From: Anarhynchus alexandrinus
Lineage: Eukaryota; Chordata; Aves; Charadriiformes; Charadriidae
Assembly: GCA_008711295.1 (NCBI GenBank)
Contig: VUYV01000015.1
Location: forward strand, 489,670 to 553,669
Direction of reading: 5' to 3'
Length of the DNA stretch: 64,000 nt
Every line of letters starts with the position of its first letter. Position 1 is the stretch's first letter. A program made the translations under genes and the position numbers. This document shows, piece after piece, positions 48,061 through 60,835 of this stretch. The notes beneath the pieces are model-generated. The model was given only the letters and a program-made list of their open reading frames with translations, searched no databases and was not told the origin of the DNA.

Positions 48061-48269
48061 GCAGCAGGGAGGGGAGGCTGTGCTGGTCCGAGATGTGCGT
48101 TCCTCCTAATGGCTATTTCAGCCTTCAGCAGGCAGACGAAGGCCAGAGCCTGGTTAATGAGCCTCCCAGCTAAATTATTCAAGCAGACCCTTCGCAGGAA
48201 AACAGAGCGGCTAATCGCAAGGCCAGAGACAAGGGCCTGATCCCTGCTACAGCTCCATCCTCCTCCTCC

Positions 48270-48630
48270 TCGCTTACTCCTTAACCCTTTCCCTGCCCCA
48301 CGGCTGCCCCCGGGTGAGGCGGGAGCAAACACAGGGCAGCATCGCCCTTTGGAGGGGGTAATGGTGAAGGGGTGGGCTCCGGGGAGGCTTTTCGTAGGGG
48401 TGGAAGGGGTGCAGGGGATTTCGGGACAGCCTTTGGGGTCGGAGCGACCGCGTGGTGGCAGTATGGGCTAACGGCNACTCAGCCATCCCGCACGACACCG
48501 TCAGCCCGCCGGGGAAGGCGGGCAGAGGCAGCCCAGGCTTCGGCAAGCATCCCTGAAGTCCTGCACGGTCCCTGCCCGACGAGGAGGCTCTGCCCTACCC
48601 GCACGGCCCCGGATGCTGCACCGCTACTGA
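48270..48630. other. CpG-rich patch
   Basis: Contains dense CpGs such as gtcggagcgaccgcgtggtg and tcccgcacgacaccgtcagc, with one N at 48476. It could be an unmethylated island or promoter, but no exon was recognised next to it. Confidence 0.35.
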
Positions 48631-50539
48631 GCTGCAATTAGTCCATCCGAGGATAATTCATCTCCCGTTGCTCTACTATCACACCGGATCTGGCTCTTGG
48701 TGATCTGTGCTAATTCCTCCACCGGCTGCGGCAGGCTTGTGCCTCCAGGTTTGCTTTGCTGGGCGAAGGGGGGCTGCCCAAACTGCCTCCCGCTTCCACC
48801 CCCACTCTGCAGCAGCCTTTGAAGATGCCCCATTTTCACAACCTTGAATGGCTTGAAGATCTGTCCTCTGCTCCAAGACTGGGGCCCCTAGCCTCTGTGT
48901 CCACGGCACCCTCCACCCTTCATCCTCTGGTGCCTTTTAGCAAGGCAGAGGTGGAAGGAGAGCCTGGGGAGGAGAGACAAAACGACTCTCCTGTATCTGC
49001 CACCCTGGTGCCTGTGCAGCATCCTCAGCCCGCTGCAGCTGAAGGGATGCTGCTGTGTGAAGCCTGTCTAGCTTTAGCCACCGCCCTCTATTTTTGGGCA
49101 GGGACAGGGACATTCCTGCCACCTCCATCTCGCCAAAGAGCTGTCAGTCCCAGAGCCACAGGCATTTTGGGAGGGGGATGTCATGCAACTGCCCTGCTTT
49201 CCACCTTGATGGGCAGAAAGTCCACCCCACGGGAGAGTGCAGGGCCAGCGCAATGTGCTATTTGGGGCTGTGACCATGACACCATGTAGGTGACCGTGAC
49301 CATGACCACCAGGCGCCATGAAGGAGAGGGCTGCAAGCTCCTCCTCAGCTGCCATGGTGCATTGTGAGAGCTGTCTTTGCCCACCCTGCTGCGGTGTCTT
49401 CTCCAAGCTGGTGGCAGGGTCCCCATCTCCTATAGGAGATAGTGGCTTGCAACCCTGTTCCTCTCCCCTCCTCTCCCAGGAAAGGCGGTCGGCGGCACAG
49501 CTCATCCTGCCCATCAAAGGCTCTTAAAGAGAGCAAATAAAATTGCAGGCTCCAATCGATCCGGCGCTCCGTAATGCTGTCTTTGGATGTGGGCCAGCCT
49601 GTCGGGCCAATTGAGAAAGCAAGAAAGGCAGCGGAGGAAAACAAAGCCATCAAGGGAGCACTAAAGGCTTTTTCTGCCCTGAGGCTTTGGGCAGTGCCTC
49701 TGGGTGCGGCGTGTCCCCCTCCAGCCTCCTCCACCTCCTCCATCCTCCCCCAGCTGATGTCCAGCTCTCAAACCCTGCTCAACTCCGAAAACAGCCCGAG
49801 CAACATGTTGCCCCTGCACGGGCACTTCTCCCCGGGGCTCCTGCACGCAGCCTCCCTAATCCTGGCAAATATTTACGTCCCCCTCGCCTCATGGAGCTGC
49901 TGAACTCTGTAAAGGCAGAGCTCCTTTCCGCTCGTCGCAAACAGCGCCTGCCCTCTCTAATCTGTCTATTAACCTCTCGCATGGCAGGAAGCCACTTCTC
50001 CCACGTGCTCTGCTGATGTCCTCTCTGCAAACCCGGCGTGTTTAGTGCCCGGCCGTGGCGGCTTCTCAGCGGCTTGGGCTGCAACCACAGCCTTGCCGCA
50101 AAAGCTCGGGATGAGGGGATGAAAGGCTGTGCCAGAGCCGGGCGCATCCCACCTGGGCACGCCGCTCACAAGCCGTGCAACGCTCCAGCAAAATTCGGAG
50201 CTGCGACAGGCAGCAAAAGCTGGTGCCAGGGTAATCGTCTCTGCAGACCCTCCAGAAGACCAGTGGCAGGGATGGGGTTGGTTTCCCACCACACAGTGCC
50301 CCCAGGCTTTGCATCCATTCGACTGCTGTCTCTCTGGCTTGTCTGAAATAGCTGTCGCTTGACCAGCTCCAGCATCTCTGCTCAGATGGGGAGAGCACAA
50401 CAAGTGGTCCTCGAGGATGAAACAGCTCTGGATGCATCAGCACAGACACAGATTTTTTTCTCCCTCTCCGTCTCTAAAGCCCGGTCGTCCTTGTACCCTG
50501 AGTCCCACTGCGCAAGGGAAAAGTGTGACCAACCATTTT

Positions 50540-50720
50540 AGAAACCACTAAAAATGATCTACAATAGCTTTTCCTAGCCCTGCTAGGTCATGAGATAATG
50601 GACATTAAAATCGTGGCATTTTTATATATAGAAAAGTTATTTTAGGTCATTTTCAGAGGTTTCTGAAATGGATCAGTTATAATTTTCCTCTCCTGCTGAG
50701 GGCTGAACGTACTAAAGATG
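50540..50720. other. AT-rich block, nothing recognised
   Basis: Contains gcatttttatatatagaaaa and ttattttaggtcattttcag. It may be an old, unrecognised repeat or a non-coding element. Confidence 0.2.
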
Positions 50721-52399
50721 CCTTGCTCCACAGGTGGAGGGATACAAAAAATAGTACCATTAAAAGTTTTAAGAGGCCTTTCCAACACTTAGGTAAGAGG
50801 TATTTCTTCTGGTGCACTCGGGGCACATTCGGGCGCTGGGCTGCTGGGGGATATCGATCCTACAGCGTGCTTGTGGGGTCACCTGCGTAACTCATCATCC
50901 CGCTCTCAGGCCAGCAAAGCCTCCAGGGTCCATGGCAGCAGCAGGTACTTGTGCTAGAGCTACAGCCGTGACACAGCATGCGGGCCCCCACGCTGCCCCG
51001 CACTGATGCTGTTCTGCCGCCAGATTCCCGCTGTCAACATCCCTGCCTCTCCCCAGTGCCCATGGCAGGATTGCTGCCCCATCCCTCACCTGTGCCTGAC
51101 ATGCCCTCCACATCCTCACCCGCTGACTTTTTTCCCACCACAACCACGACCTGGCAGGTGACGGGCACATGCCGATAAGTAAAAAGGCATCCAAAGTGGC
51201 TGGAAGCAGAGCTGCAGAGGCTGGAGGGCACAACGGGGACCCATCCAGGCGCGAGATGCCAGCCCCGAGCACGCAGGCACATGTGCACAAGAGCAGCGCA
51301 CCCCGCGTGTCTGCGCACTCACCTACGCAGACGCTTTTGTTATGCACATGCCGGCTGCAAGCACGATGTATTATTTATCTAACGTCGCTTTTCTAAAATT
51401 GTCTGTGTACAGCAGGCTGGTAGGAAACAACAAAGAAAACAACGATGAATAAATAATATCTCTACTGCCCGGAGGATGAGGGGAGCATCTGCCTGTTGTG
51501 CATCACCTGTGCTGGAGCGCAGCGTGGCTGTGGCTGGGGACAGTCCCTTCCACCGCCCCAAATCTTGGGATGTGGCTGTGGTTTGTTGCTGCAGAAAAGG
51601 GAGGGAGGTGAAGCTCTGATTTTGCGCTGTTACCCTTTGTCCAAGCTGTTCTTGGATAAGGGTGAGGATGAGGGATGGTGCAGAGGACAGCGGTGGGGTG
51701 GTACGAAGGCAGGCGATGCTCCCCTGCACCGTGCTTCTCCACTCAGGGAACATCATGTTCGTAACCACCACTTCTTCAAGAAGGATTTAGCAAGGTTTGG
51801 TTTTTTGCTTTTTTTTTTTTTTCAAATTAATGTGGCAAAGTTCATGTGGGAGAGAATTAGAGAGCCCAGGGGTGCAGAGGAATAGGGTGAGATGTGCTCA
51901 CCCCTCACTGACCTCCTGGGTGACCTCAGCAAGTGATGGAGACAGGGTTTAGGTCATCCCCCAGTCAGTCTAAGCCACCCCAACTGTAGCAAGGGATATT
52001 TTCAGGAGGATATTCCTCCCCCTTGAAATTAAACTCCGAAGATGTATCCCTCTGGAGTGTGAGCCGTCCCAGCTGAACACCAGAGTTTCCCACACCTAGC
52101 CCAGCCCCAACACCCTCATGCTGCCGCACCTTCCTGGGAGCTCCCAAAAACGGGCAAGGGACACCTGTGGCTGTAACCAAAGTCCCCCGGCCCCACTGCC
52201 AGCTAGGAGACAGTTCCCCAGCCTCAAAGAGCAAGAATTTATTCCCCAGAAGGTGCCGGAGAAAAAGGTGGACTCAGCAAAAGATAAATTTCTAAAAGGC
52301 CCTGTTTTACACTGATTAGGGCTCGTAAACCAAGCTATGGATTTTCTCATTTCCCTTGCAGAAAATTCAGTGCGCACACGAAGAGGCAGCACTGTAAAT

Positions 52400-53300
52400 T
52401 TCGGGGTGAGGCGTTACTCGCAGAGCAGAGCAGAGAGAGCTCAGAGCCCCGCTTCGAGCCCCAACCGCAGCGCCAGCCCCCAGCCCTCAGCGCCGCCTCG
52501 CAGCAGGACAGGGCGATAACAGGCTCACCACAGTTCGCTTCATCCCGCGCTGCACGAGGGTAATTTAGGCAGGTGAAGCCATCCAGCATCCTGCACCCAC
52601 GACAGATCCGCTTGCTCCCAGCTGCAGAGCTGAGTCCCTCCAAGCAGCGCCGGTGCTGGGCGGCGGTGCTGTCCCAGGGCAGTGCCCACACAAGTGCTTG
52701 GAGATCCTGCCCGGCACACCGGCACCCCGAACCCAACCGTGCTCCTGCAGGTGACCTTGTCCCCACGGGCCGGGATGCCAGGCTGGATGCCGCAGGGACG
52801 GACGCACGGCGTGGATGCTGGGCGCCTCCAGCCTTCACCTGGGACTGCACCACAGCGGGAAGTCCCTCCGAACCCTCCCGTCCTCCACCAGAAACCAAAG
52901 AGCAGCTTTGCTCCGAAACAGTATTAAATATTGAACAAAAGAAAGCAAATCTGTTATCTGGGATAATTGGGAGTAAATAAAACATTTAACCAAACCAAAT
53001 GCAGCTGTTTCTACTTGGAGCCGGCACAACAGCAGGGAAGCCAGCTCAGCTACTCTGCATCCTCGTTACGGCAGCTGATTATTGTTTTGTGTATAACGGT
53101 AGCACGGCCAGGCCTCGAGCGAGGCCGGGGCGCGCGGTGCTCGGTGCGGCACACCCGGCAGGGGTACACCGGCAAGGCAGGACGCGGCGGCAGGACGAGC
53201 GTGCCGGGCACGGGAAGCCCTTTGCGGCGCTGGGATTTGCTCTCCAGCCGGGGGAGTTCACGGCGAGGCCGGCTTTCCTCCCCCAACACCTCTGCGAAGG
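52400..53300. other. CpG-rich region
   Basis: Repeated CpGs across 52.4-52.9 kb and most strongly at 53.1-53.28 kb (ctcgagcgaggccggggcgc, aggacgcggcggcaggacga). It is separated by an AT-rich segment near 52.93 kb. It may be an alternative CNTFR promoter or first exon, but I see no signal-peptide ORF in the minus frame, so this is weak. Confidence 0.35.
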
Positions 53301-56027
53301 GATTTGCATGTAACATAAACCATTTCAGAGCCAGGTCACTGGTTCGCACATAGCCCCGGGCAGTAATGACCAAACCTCGTTACCGGCTGCTCTGGGATTG
53401 AGCGTGCCGGGCCTCCGTCCAGCTCCTGGAGACCTGAGGAGCGGTGTGGGGTGAGGGACTGTGCAGCTCCCAGGGGAAAGTGCTGGCAAACGGAGCCATG
53501 GGAGGCTCCGGGGACGGGGAGCGCGTCCCTGCCCGCAGCTCGGGGGCTGGAGCATCCCAGGGTGATGCCGGGCACATCAGCCCCCCCAGAGAGCAGGGGG
53601 CTGATGTGCTCTTTGCTTTCTCAGTGCAGCCACGGGGCTTTCCACCGCTGGGGTTTGGGGAGGAGAGCTTGACGCCCCAACAGCCACCACCCAAATGCTA
53701 TGCCCATCCCTTATGAAATGTCCGGGAAGGACACTGGGCGCGAATTGCATGGGATTTTCCAGTCCCTGCCAAAATAGTTTCTGCTTCCAGGGGCCCTTCT
53801 CCTCAACATGGGGCTGGACGCACCGTGCCAAGGCAATGCAGGGGGGAAATGCTTCCCAGCACTCACACAGGCCCCCCAGCAGCGGCTCCTCACCCCAAGG
53901 AGCTTGTGTTTGATGCACATCACAACCCCAATCTCCAGAGAGGAGTGTCTGCTTCCCTTGGTACCCCTCGATAAAAGGCTTGATCAGAGCAGCCCAAAAC
54001 TGCTCTGAAGTGTTGGTTTCTGCTGTGCCCCATCTCAGCCCACACCAGCTGTGAGCAACATACAGCCCTGGAGCCCAAATCTGTGCGGAGCTCTGGGAAT
54101 CTCCTCCAGGAGCTCAGCTGGAAGAGCTGCCAGCCAGAGGGAGGGAACATCCCTGCCCGCTGTGTGGGAGGGCAGTGCTCGGCTGTGCAGGGGGCATGCA
54201 GGATGTCCCCAAGGGCTCCCCAGTAGGTACTGGGGAGCCTGAGGGTCTGTGCCATGGCCACCCCCTGCCTCCATGCCTGTGGGGCTTGCAGAAGAGAACT
54301 CAGCATCCCCTCCTCCCTCTTTTCCCAGCCCCAGGCACAATTTCCCCGCACGATCTACACCATGCAGTGCCCCTGCCCCCTCCATCACCTTATTTAAAGG
54401 CTGCAAGAAAGCAATCCGTCCTCCCAGCCTCTCCAGATGGAGAAGACAGGGAAAATACCAGGTGCAATCAGACACAACTGGGACCATCAGCAGCCGTGTA
54501 TCCTCAGCAAAGCTGTCCCACCAGAACTCCTGGAAATTGTATATTTATCCAGGAGGAGCCTCTGGAGGGAAGCTACAAGCACTTTGTCATGTACCGAGCA
54601 ACAAGCTAGCCACGAATATTACCAGCTATCACTCCCAGTGGGGGAATGTGGGCTGCCTCTAACAGCCAGCGGCTCTCCAAAAATACATCTTCTCTCTTCA
54701 TCCCTCTCAAGACGCAGCCTGGACGCATCCCCTTCTCTCTGCTCTTCCACAGGCTGCTCTCCACGCTACCACAGCGAGGGAGGTACCTGCTGGCACAGGG
54801 GTCTCTCACCCCATGGAGAATGGAGAGGAGGAAGACGTGAGAGACTTCTGACTCTCTGGAGGAGAGCATTTATGGAAAACCACCCTCTTCTCTTTTCTCT
54901 CACATGTTTTTCTAGAGGAAACGCTGCAGGCTGTGCTTCCATCCCCTGACAAGGCAGACTCTACGGCGCCCTCAAACCTACACCAGCTGCTCCACCTTGG
55001 ATTCAGTCAGGACAAGGGACCCGAAAGTGGGTGTCTGTATGCAGGTACCCCCCTCCGGACCGTGTGTCTGCATGTGTGGCAGAACCATTTGCCCACCCTC
55101 AAGCTGACCCTGTGTTTGGCCATCCAGATCTTATCTGGGTTTGCTTATGCAGACTCAGCATCCCCCGGCCACCAACCCACATCCTCGGCACTGCCCTTCT
55201 GCCCCACGCTGCTGCTCTCCTGGTGAGATGCTGCACTGCTCCATGGGGCTGATCTGCAGCCCGTGCCTGTCCCTCAGCCCCAGGGACCACGCAGCCTTTC
55301 GTGTGTGACAGCCCTGGCCCCCGCTGTGCTCGTGGCTTTGCCCAGCTTCGTGTCATGGACACAGTCCTGCTGGGGAACCAACTGTGGGGACCTTGTGAAA
55401 ACAGTGAGGCTGGAGCCAGAGGTCCGCCAATAGATGCCAGAGTTGGCTGTAGAGAGCTGACACAGGACCAGAAGGAGCCTCATACGGCTTCTTTCTGTGC
55501 TGTTCCCACCTCAAATCTGTATAAGTCCCCCCAGCAGCAGCCAGCCTCTTTGGCATGTCTCATGAAGCCACCTGGCCCATCCCACATGTCCTTCTGCATA
55601 ATACACCCTGGAAAATCACACCGTTGGAATCTGGCGGGGATGGGGCCACGACGGACACCCCAGGGAGTTGCTTTGGTTGGTGGTGTTGCTCTGGCTGCTC
55701 AGGGATGCTGCTAGCCCATTTATGACATGCATCAGGGAAGATGCTTAATTTGTTCCAGGAAATGAGATCTCCACACTAGTCCTTAGCTGCCCACTCTCTG
55801 GCTTTGAGAAAATACCAGTCAGGCACGTCACTGACAGCAGGAGGGTCCCCAGCTCAAGCCTAAATCCTCCCCTGTGCTGGTATCATGGGGTGGAGGCAGG
55901 AAGGAGCAGGGAGCCCAACCTCAGATCATCAGTTTCTGCAGCTCACCCAAAGGGCATCCTTCGAGGGGACGAAACCCAGAGGAGTGTGGCATTTCTGGAA
56001 GGGGTGGGCTGATACACCAGCTCAGCT

Positions 56028-56053
56028 AACACCACTGCTCAACACCACTGCTC
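56028..56053. repeat. 13-bp direct tandem duplication
   Basis: AACACCACTGCTC occurs twice without a spacer. Confidence 0.9.
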
Positions 56054-56469
56054 TCTTTACAAATGTCTTTTTTTATCCTCAGGCCTGAGTCAGGCCCTGG
56101 CATCACTCTTATCTTACAGCAATGAGATCCTTGGGATGAAGTAAGTCACAACCCCAGACTTCACTGCATTTGGAAGTAATAGCTGCATCCTTAACTCAGC
56201 TGGCTTCAAGGGAGGTCCCATTATTCAGCCCATCTGTAAAGAAACGGAGCTAAAAAAAGGCTCTTTGCTTTATGAAAATGATGCTCATCTTCCTGAAATC
56301 CTGGCTCGACGCTTAAATCCCCACAAGTGGCAGCCAGCAAACCCCACGGGATGCTCCTGGCGTGCACTGCTCCTGGAGGGCAGTTTGAACAGCTCGAGGG
56401 GCCTGGGGAGCCCCTTCCCACCTGTGTGAGAGCCCACAATTTGCAAAACGAAGCATGAAGCACAAACCG

Positions 56470-56720
56470 ACTCGATTACTCACAGCGACTGTTTTCACCC
56501 GCTCTAATCATCACCTGTAAAATGTTTGCAAGGTTGTTTTCATTTTCTTCCCTCCCTGCTTTCTCCAGCTCCGCTCTGCAGCGAGCACCTCACTAAATTC
56601 CCTTAATCTCCCCTTTAGGTCATACGCTATCTTCTAATCCTTTAATCAATTTTTCTCTGGACTCCCTGTAATTCATCGATGGCCTTTTAATAACAAAAAC
56701 CCCAGAAGCGAACACACTTT
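56470..56720. other. AT-rich candidate conserved block
   Basis: Repeat-free stretch with gattactcacagcgactgtt, ctaatcctttaatcaatttt and gtaattcatcgatggccttt. It has low CpG apart from an ATCGAT. Enhancer potential is speculative. Confidence 0.25.
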
Positions 56721-59700
56721 TCCTGAGTGTATCGGCACCAGATCAGTGGTGAGAACGGCATCGTTGCCGGCCCTGCCCCGGCAGCGATAACCTGGATGCT
56801 CAGCACAGCCTGTCCCTCCTCACGGAGGACAGCAGCTTCTGATTTGCTTCCAACCAAGAACAAATAACAAGCAGCTATTGTTATAAAAAAACATTGCTAT
56901 AAATATTTTAATTATTTCCCAAGGGAAATAATTCCCAGCACAGAGCTCCCCCAGGGTGGGCAATCCTCCCGCAAACACCAAGCACCAGAGCTGGGGACTG
57001 AGCTGTCACCCGGAGGTCCCCAAATCTCTTTTTGGGCAGGGTGAAGGGTGCCATGACGGGCACCGGGCACAAGTGATCAGGGCACCGCTGCTTTTTGTGG
57101 TGAGGCAGCACACAGCACACGCAGCAGCGCTGCCCAGCACAGCAGGAGACCGTCAAGAGACCTCGGGCAGAGGGGAGAGGAGACCACGGTACCCAGATAC
57201 CCCACCGATGGGCTGGGATGGACTCCTGGCTGGGTTGAGGTCTCTGCAAGAGGCTCAGCACAGGGTGAAGGAGTTTGGCAGGGAAGCCCAGGGCTGCTCT
57301 TTCTTCCCCTGCCTTTCTCAGCCCCTCCAAGGTCAAACAGTCCTGGACTCTCAATAAACTGTCGTAGGGGCTCCAGGGGATTTCAGGAGGTATTTGATAG
57401 GATTTCAGCAGACCTGGAGCGTGACTTCACAGGGATGGGGGGAAATACCCTAGAGCTTTGGAGGGAAAAGTTATTACACTCACTGAAGGATTTTGCTGTG
57501 CTCTCTGAAGCGTGGCACATAAGACTGCAGAAGAGCAAGCCCCATAGTCTGGACCTTGCCAGCAGCATAAGGATGCTGTGGTGTCCTGGCTCACACGATC
57601 CCCACTGCCCTGTCATGGACCAGGAGCACACTGCTGCTGCATGCACTGCAAATGCCTCCTGCATCAGGGACAACTCTCTCCTCGATGCAGGCAGACGGCT
57701 CAGCATCCTTCCGAGATGAGGCACGCAGTGGGGACAGGTCCGAGAGCAGGGCAGTCTGGTTTTACCTGAACATCTTGCCGTCCTCTCCTGGAGCAGAGAA
57801 ATCAAGTCTGGCTGGGCTAATGCCCACGCAGCCAGGTCTGTCTCATGGAATATGTGCCAACAGCAGCACGGGACGGAAGGCAGCATGCCTGGAGTAAGTG
57901 GAGAAGTGCTGCGATGCTGCCAAAATTTCTGACCTTTCCAGCAGTGACATGGGGTTGAACCTGCCCAGGACCTAGTATGGGAGGATTTGGGGTATGTCTG
58001 CAACAGGGAGATGCTGGAGGCACAGCTTGGTACCTGCCCCGTGCCCAGAAAGTTGTTCACGGGCATTTTCTGGGAGCAGTTCCCTGCAGCAGCACCCACG
58101 GCGTTAGGGCAGAGCAGCTCAGCCATGGCCTGGCGTAATGAAATGCAAATGACTTTTGAGGTCATAGCTCACACTCGCATCTTGGTGGCTGTCTCTCCTG
58201 CTTTCTGCACTAATATGGGCTGGAAAGGCAAGAACTGGGCAAGGACCCCGAGGGCAGATGCATGGTCTTTGTTTCTCCTCCCCATCCCGATGCTTTACTT
58301 GGACCCTTGGGGAAGTCTGTAGCTCGAACGCAGCCCTTGCTGTGAGCCAAATGGGTTGCAAATGTATTGGCATGTGTTGTGTCCTCTGCAGCGGTTAGCA
58401 GGATCCCTTTTCCAAGGAAGGGGAAAAGAAAAGGAAGAAGAGGAGGGGAATGCTTAAATCTGCAAAACAAACGTCCATCACTCCTTCTAAAGCACTAAAC
58501 CCACGGCAATAGATTATATATGAAAGGTTGGTCTAGAGTAATAATCTGCAAGGGCTTCTTGCAACAATGCAGCTGGATTCAGATGTCAAACCGAAATCCT
58601 TAGCACTTAATACCTTCAAAGCCTGTACAAAGAATGGATGCAATGCTGGCCCCGGTGGGGTTATCGGGAGATTTGTCTCTAATTTCACCAGCAGCCCCAT
58701 TAACACACTAATTCCCACTGCCCTGGGAGAGGGCAGGGAACCTCCCTGCCCGGTGGCACCTACGCCATGCCCCAGCCCTGAGACCTTGCAAGAGTTGTTT
58801 TCCCATGTGGCGTTTGCTGCAAAGCTTGGGAGAAGTGATAAATGGGAGAAAAGCACCCTGTGCCACCTTACAGCCAAGGAAATGGAAGTGGAGAGCAGCC
58901 AAGGGATCACCACTGAGGATGGAGAGGCTGACCGAGGATGCTTGCTTAAATCCCTCAGCCCTGCGTGCATCTCCCCATGCATCCTGGTGAACCCGGGTGC
59001 TCAGTCCACCTCTGCCTGCATGAGAGCATCACCAGGCGCAGCACCCATGGTTGGCTGAGCTGCCCAAGCCCCCGTCCCTCTGCCCGGCCCCAGGCAGGGC
59101 TGGGAGAGCCCTCCTCGCCTGCCCAGCTTCCCCGCAGCCCAAGCAGATGTTCTGGGTCCTGTATCCCAGGACGGATCCCGGCTTGATTTATTACTGGACG
59201 TGACTTCTGGAGTTTGTCAAAGGCACCCGCTCCCCCTCCCCTGACTTTCCCCACACCCTTCCCATTTTGTTTTACGTTCACTTTGTGGTCTCCCCACCAT
59301 AGCTTGCAATAAACAGAAACTCATTTCCAGTATAAACAACTGCACACTCTGCCCCAGCGAGCCGTACGACCCTGCCTTTCCCCTTCCCCACCCCTGCCTG
59401 CTTTGGGCTCTGGGAAAACCGTCTCTTCCTTCTGCTTTTTTTCACCCCCCACCCTCCTGGCCCTTTGCATTTCTTTTTTACGCTGAGATTTATAATGTGC
59501 CAGCCGGAGCTGTAGTGGTCTATCCCACTCCACGTCACGTACGGGCTATTAAAAGTAACTCTACCAATAGACCTCGGTAAAGAAAGCCACCCAAAATCCC
59601 CAAAAGCTGCAAACAGCAGGAAGGCTCTGCCTTCTTTAAACCCAAGACAGGGATGTTGGCCCCAGCACGGACAAAAGCCTCCCAAGATGCAGGATGCCTC

Positions 59701-60222
59701 TCGAGGCATGAAACCAGGCGGGATTTAGAAAACTTGAGTAATAGGCTCAGCTCTTGTGCAGTGCTGTGCCGGGGCAAGGCTGCGCCCAGTGCTGGAGTGG
59801 CTGACGGGCAGCTACTGGGATAACGAGGCTGCTGTGCTGCTCATAATCCAGAGGCACTGGTGCCGACGGTGGTGTACAGGGGGGATGCTAATGGTGTTCC
59901 CATGGGGGCTGTGCCTGGGCAGTCACCGGGACCTGCCTGTGGCTGCCTGAGGCTGCAGAGCCCTCTCCCCATGCGGCTTTAACAAAATGCCCCTGCGCTG
60001 ACCACTTTGGCCCAGAACCTGTTTCTGCTCCAACATCCACAAGCTCGTGCTTTGTTCAACCCAGTGATCCCCTCCGGTGTGCCTTTCCCGCAGTGATGGA
60101 GGCGCGTGGGGCAGACCCTGCCCTCCCCAAGCCCTGAGTCGGGAGGGATGCCAGTGGGATCAGAGGGCAGCCTGATGGGAGCCAAGCCCGGGGAGAGAGG
60201 CTTTGCAGGAAGGCCGTGGAGA

Positions 60223-60254
60223 GCTGATGATCTTAAAGGTCCCTTCCAACCTCA
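60223..60254 (+). repeat. Short CR1 3'-end fragment
   Basis: gatgatcttaaaggtccctt followed by ccaacct is the CR1 penultimate segment. The flanks do not match and the terminal 8-mer repeat is missing. Confidence 0.5.
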
Positions 60255-60649
60255 GCTGGATGGGTTCACCTCTCCGAAGGTCTGGGCTGATGCTCTCAGG
60301 GTTGCCTTCATCTATCTTTAACCACACGGAAGGGAGCTGGCTGGGCCAAGCAGTCTGTCTCTCCTGTTGCTGTGCTCGGTGGGGACCGACAGGCACCCAG
60401 GGAAGGCAAATCAAGTCTTTCCTCCACATGGGGTACACAACTGTCTGCAGCGTTTTCATGGCTGTACAGGGTGGGTAGTCAATGCACTGGTGCTAGGAAG
60501 CCCCTTAACTTTGCAAACATGACGCCCATCAAACGCTGTTGTCGCCCAGGGTGGGCACGATGTGCAAAGCTAGGCTCAGTGGTGTGGATGGTGTGCTTGA
60601 CCCCACCGTCCTGACCCTCCATCTGCTGGCATGAACCGAACTGGATGAA

Positions 60650-60835
60650 GCCAAAGCTGCGCAGATTCAAACAAGAAAAATGGTGAACGTTTTTGACACA
60701 TGGGTAGTTAAACCCTGGAAGAGCTCACTAAAGACTCCAGTGGATTCCCTGCCACTGGAATTCTTGAAATCAGGGCTGAATGCTTTCCTGGCAGCTCTGC
60801 TGCTCTTCAAAGAGGGATTCATTCAGGGCAGCAGC
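60650..60835 (+). repeat. Ancient CR1/L3-like LINE 3' fragment
   Basis: The pattern gggtagttaaaccctggaag, then ctcactaaagactccagtgg, attccctgccactggaattc and ttgaaatcagggctgaatgc follows the 3' part of old CR1/L3-type elements of amniotes. It is diverged, so exact family and limits are uncertain. Confidence 0.6.

Noticed and set aside
57383..58165. Minus-strand 260-codon frame considered as a possible CNTFR N-terminal exon
   Set aside because: No leader followed by Ig-type cysteines; no resemblance to D1.
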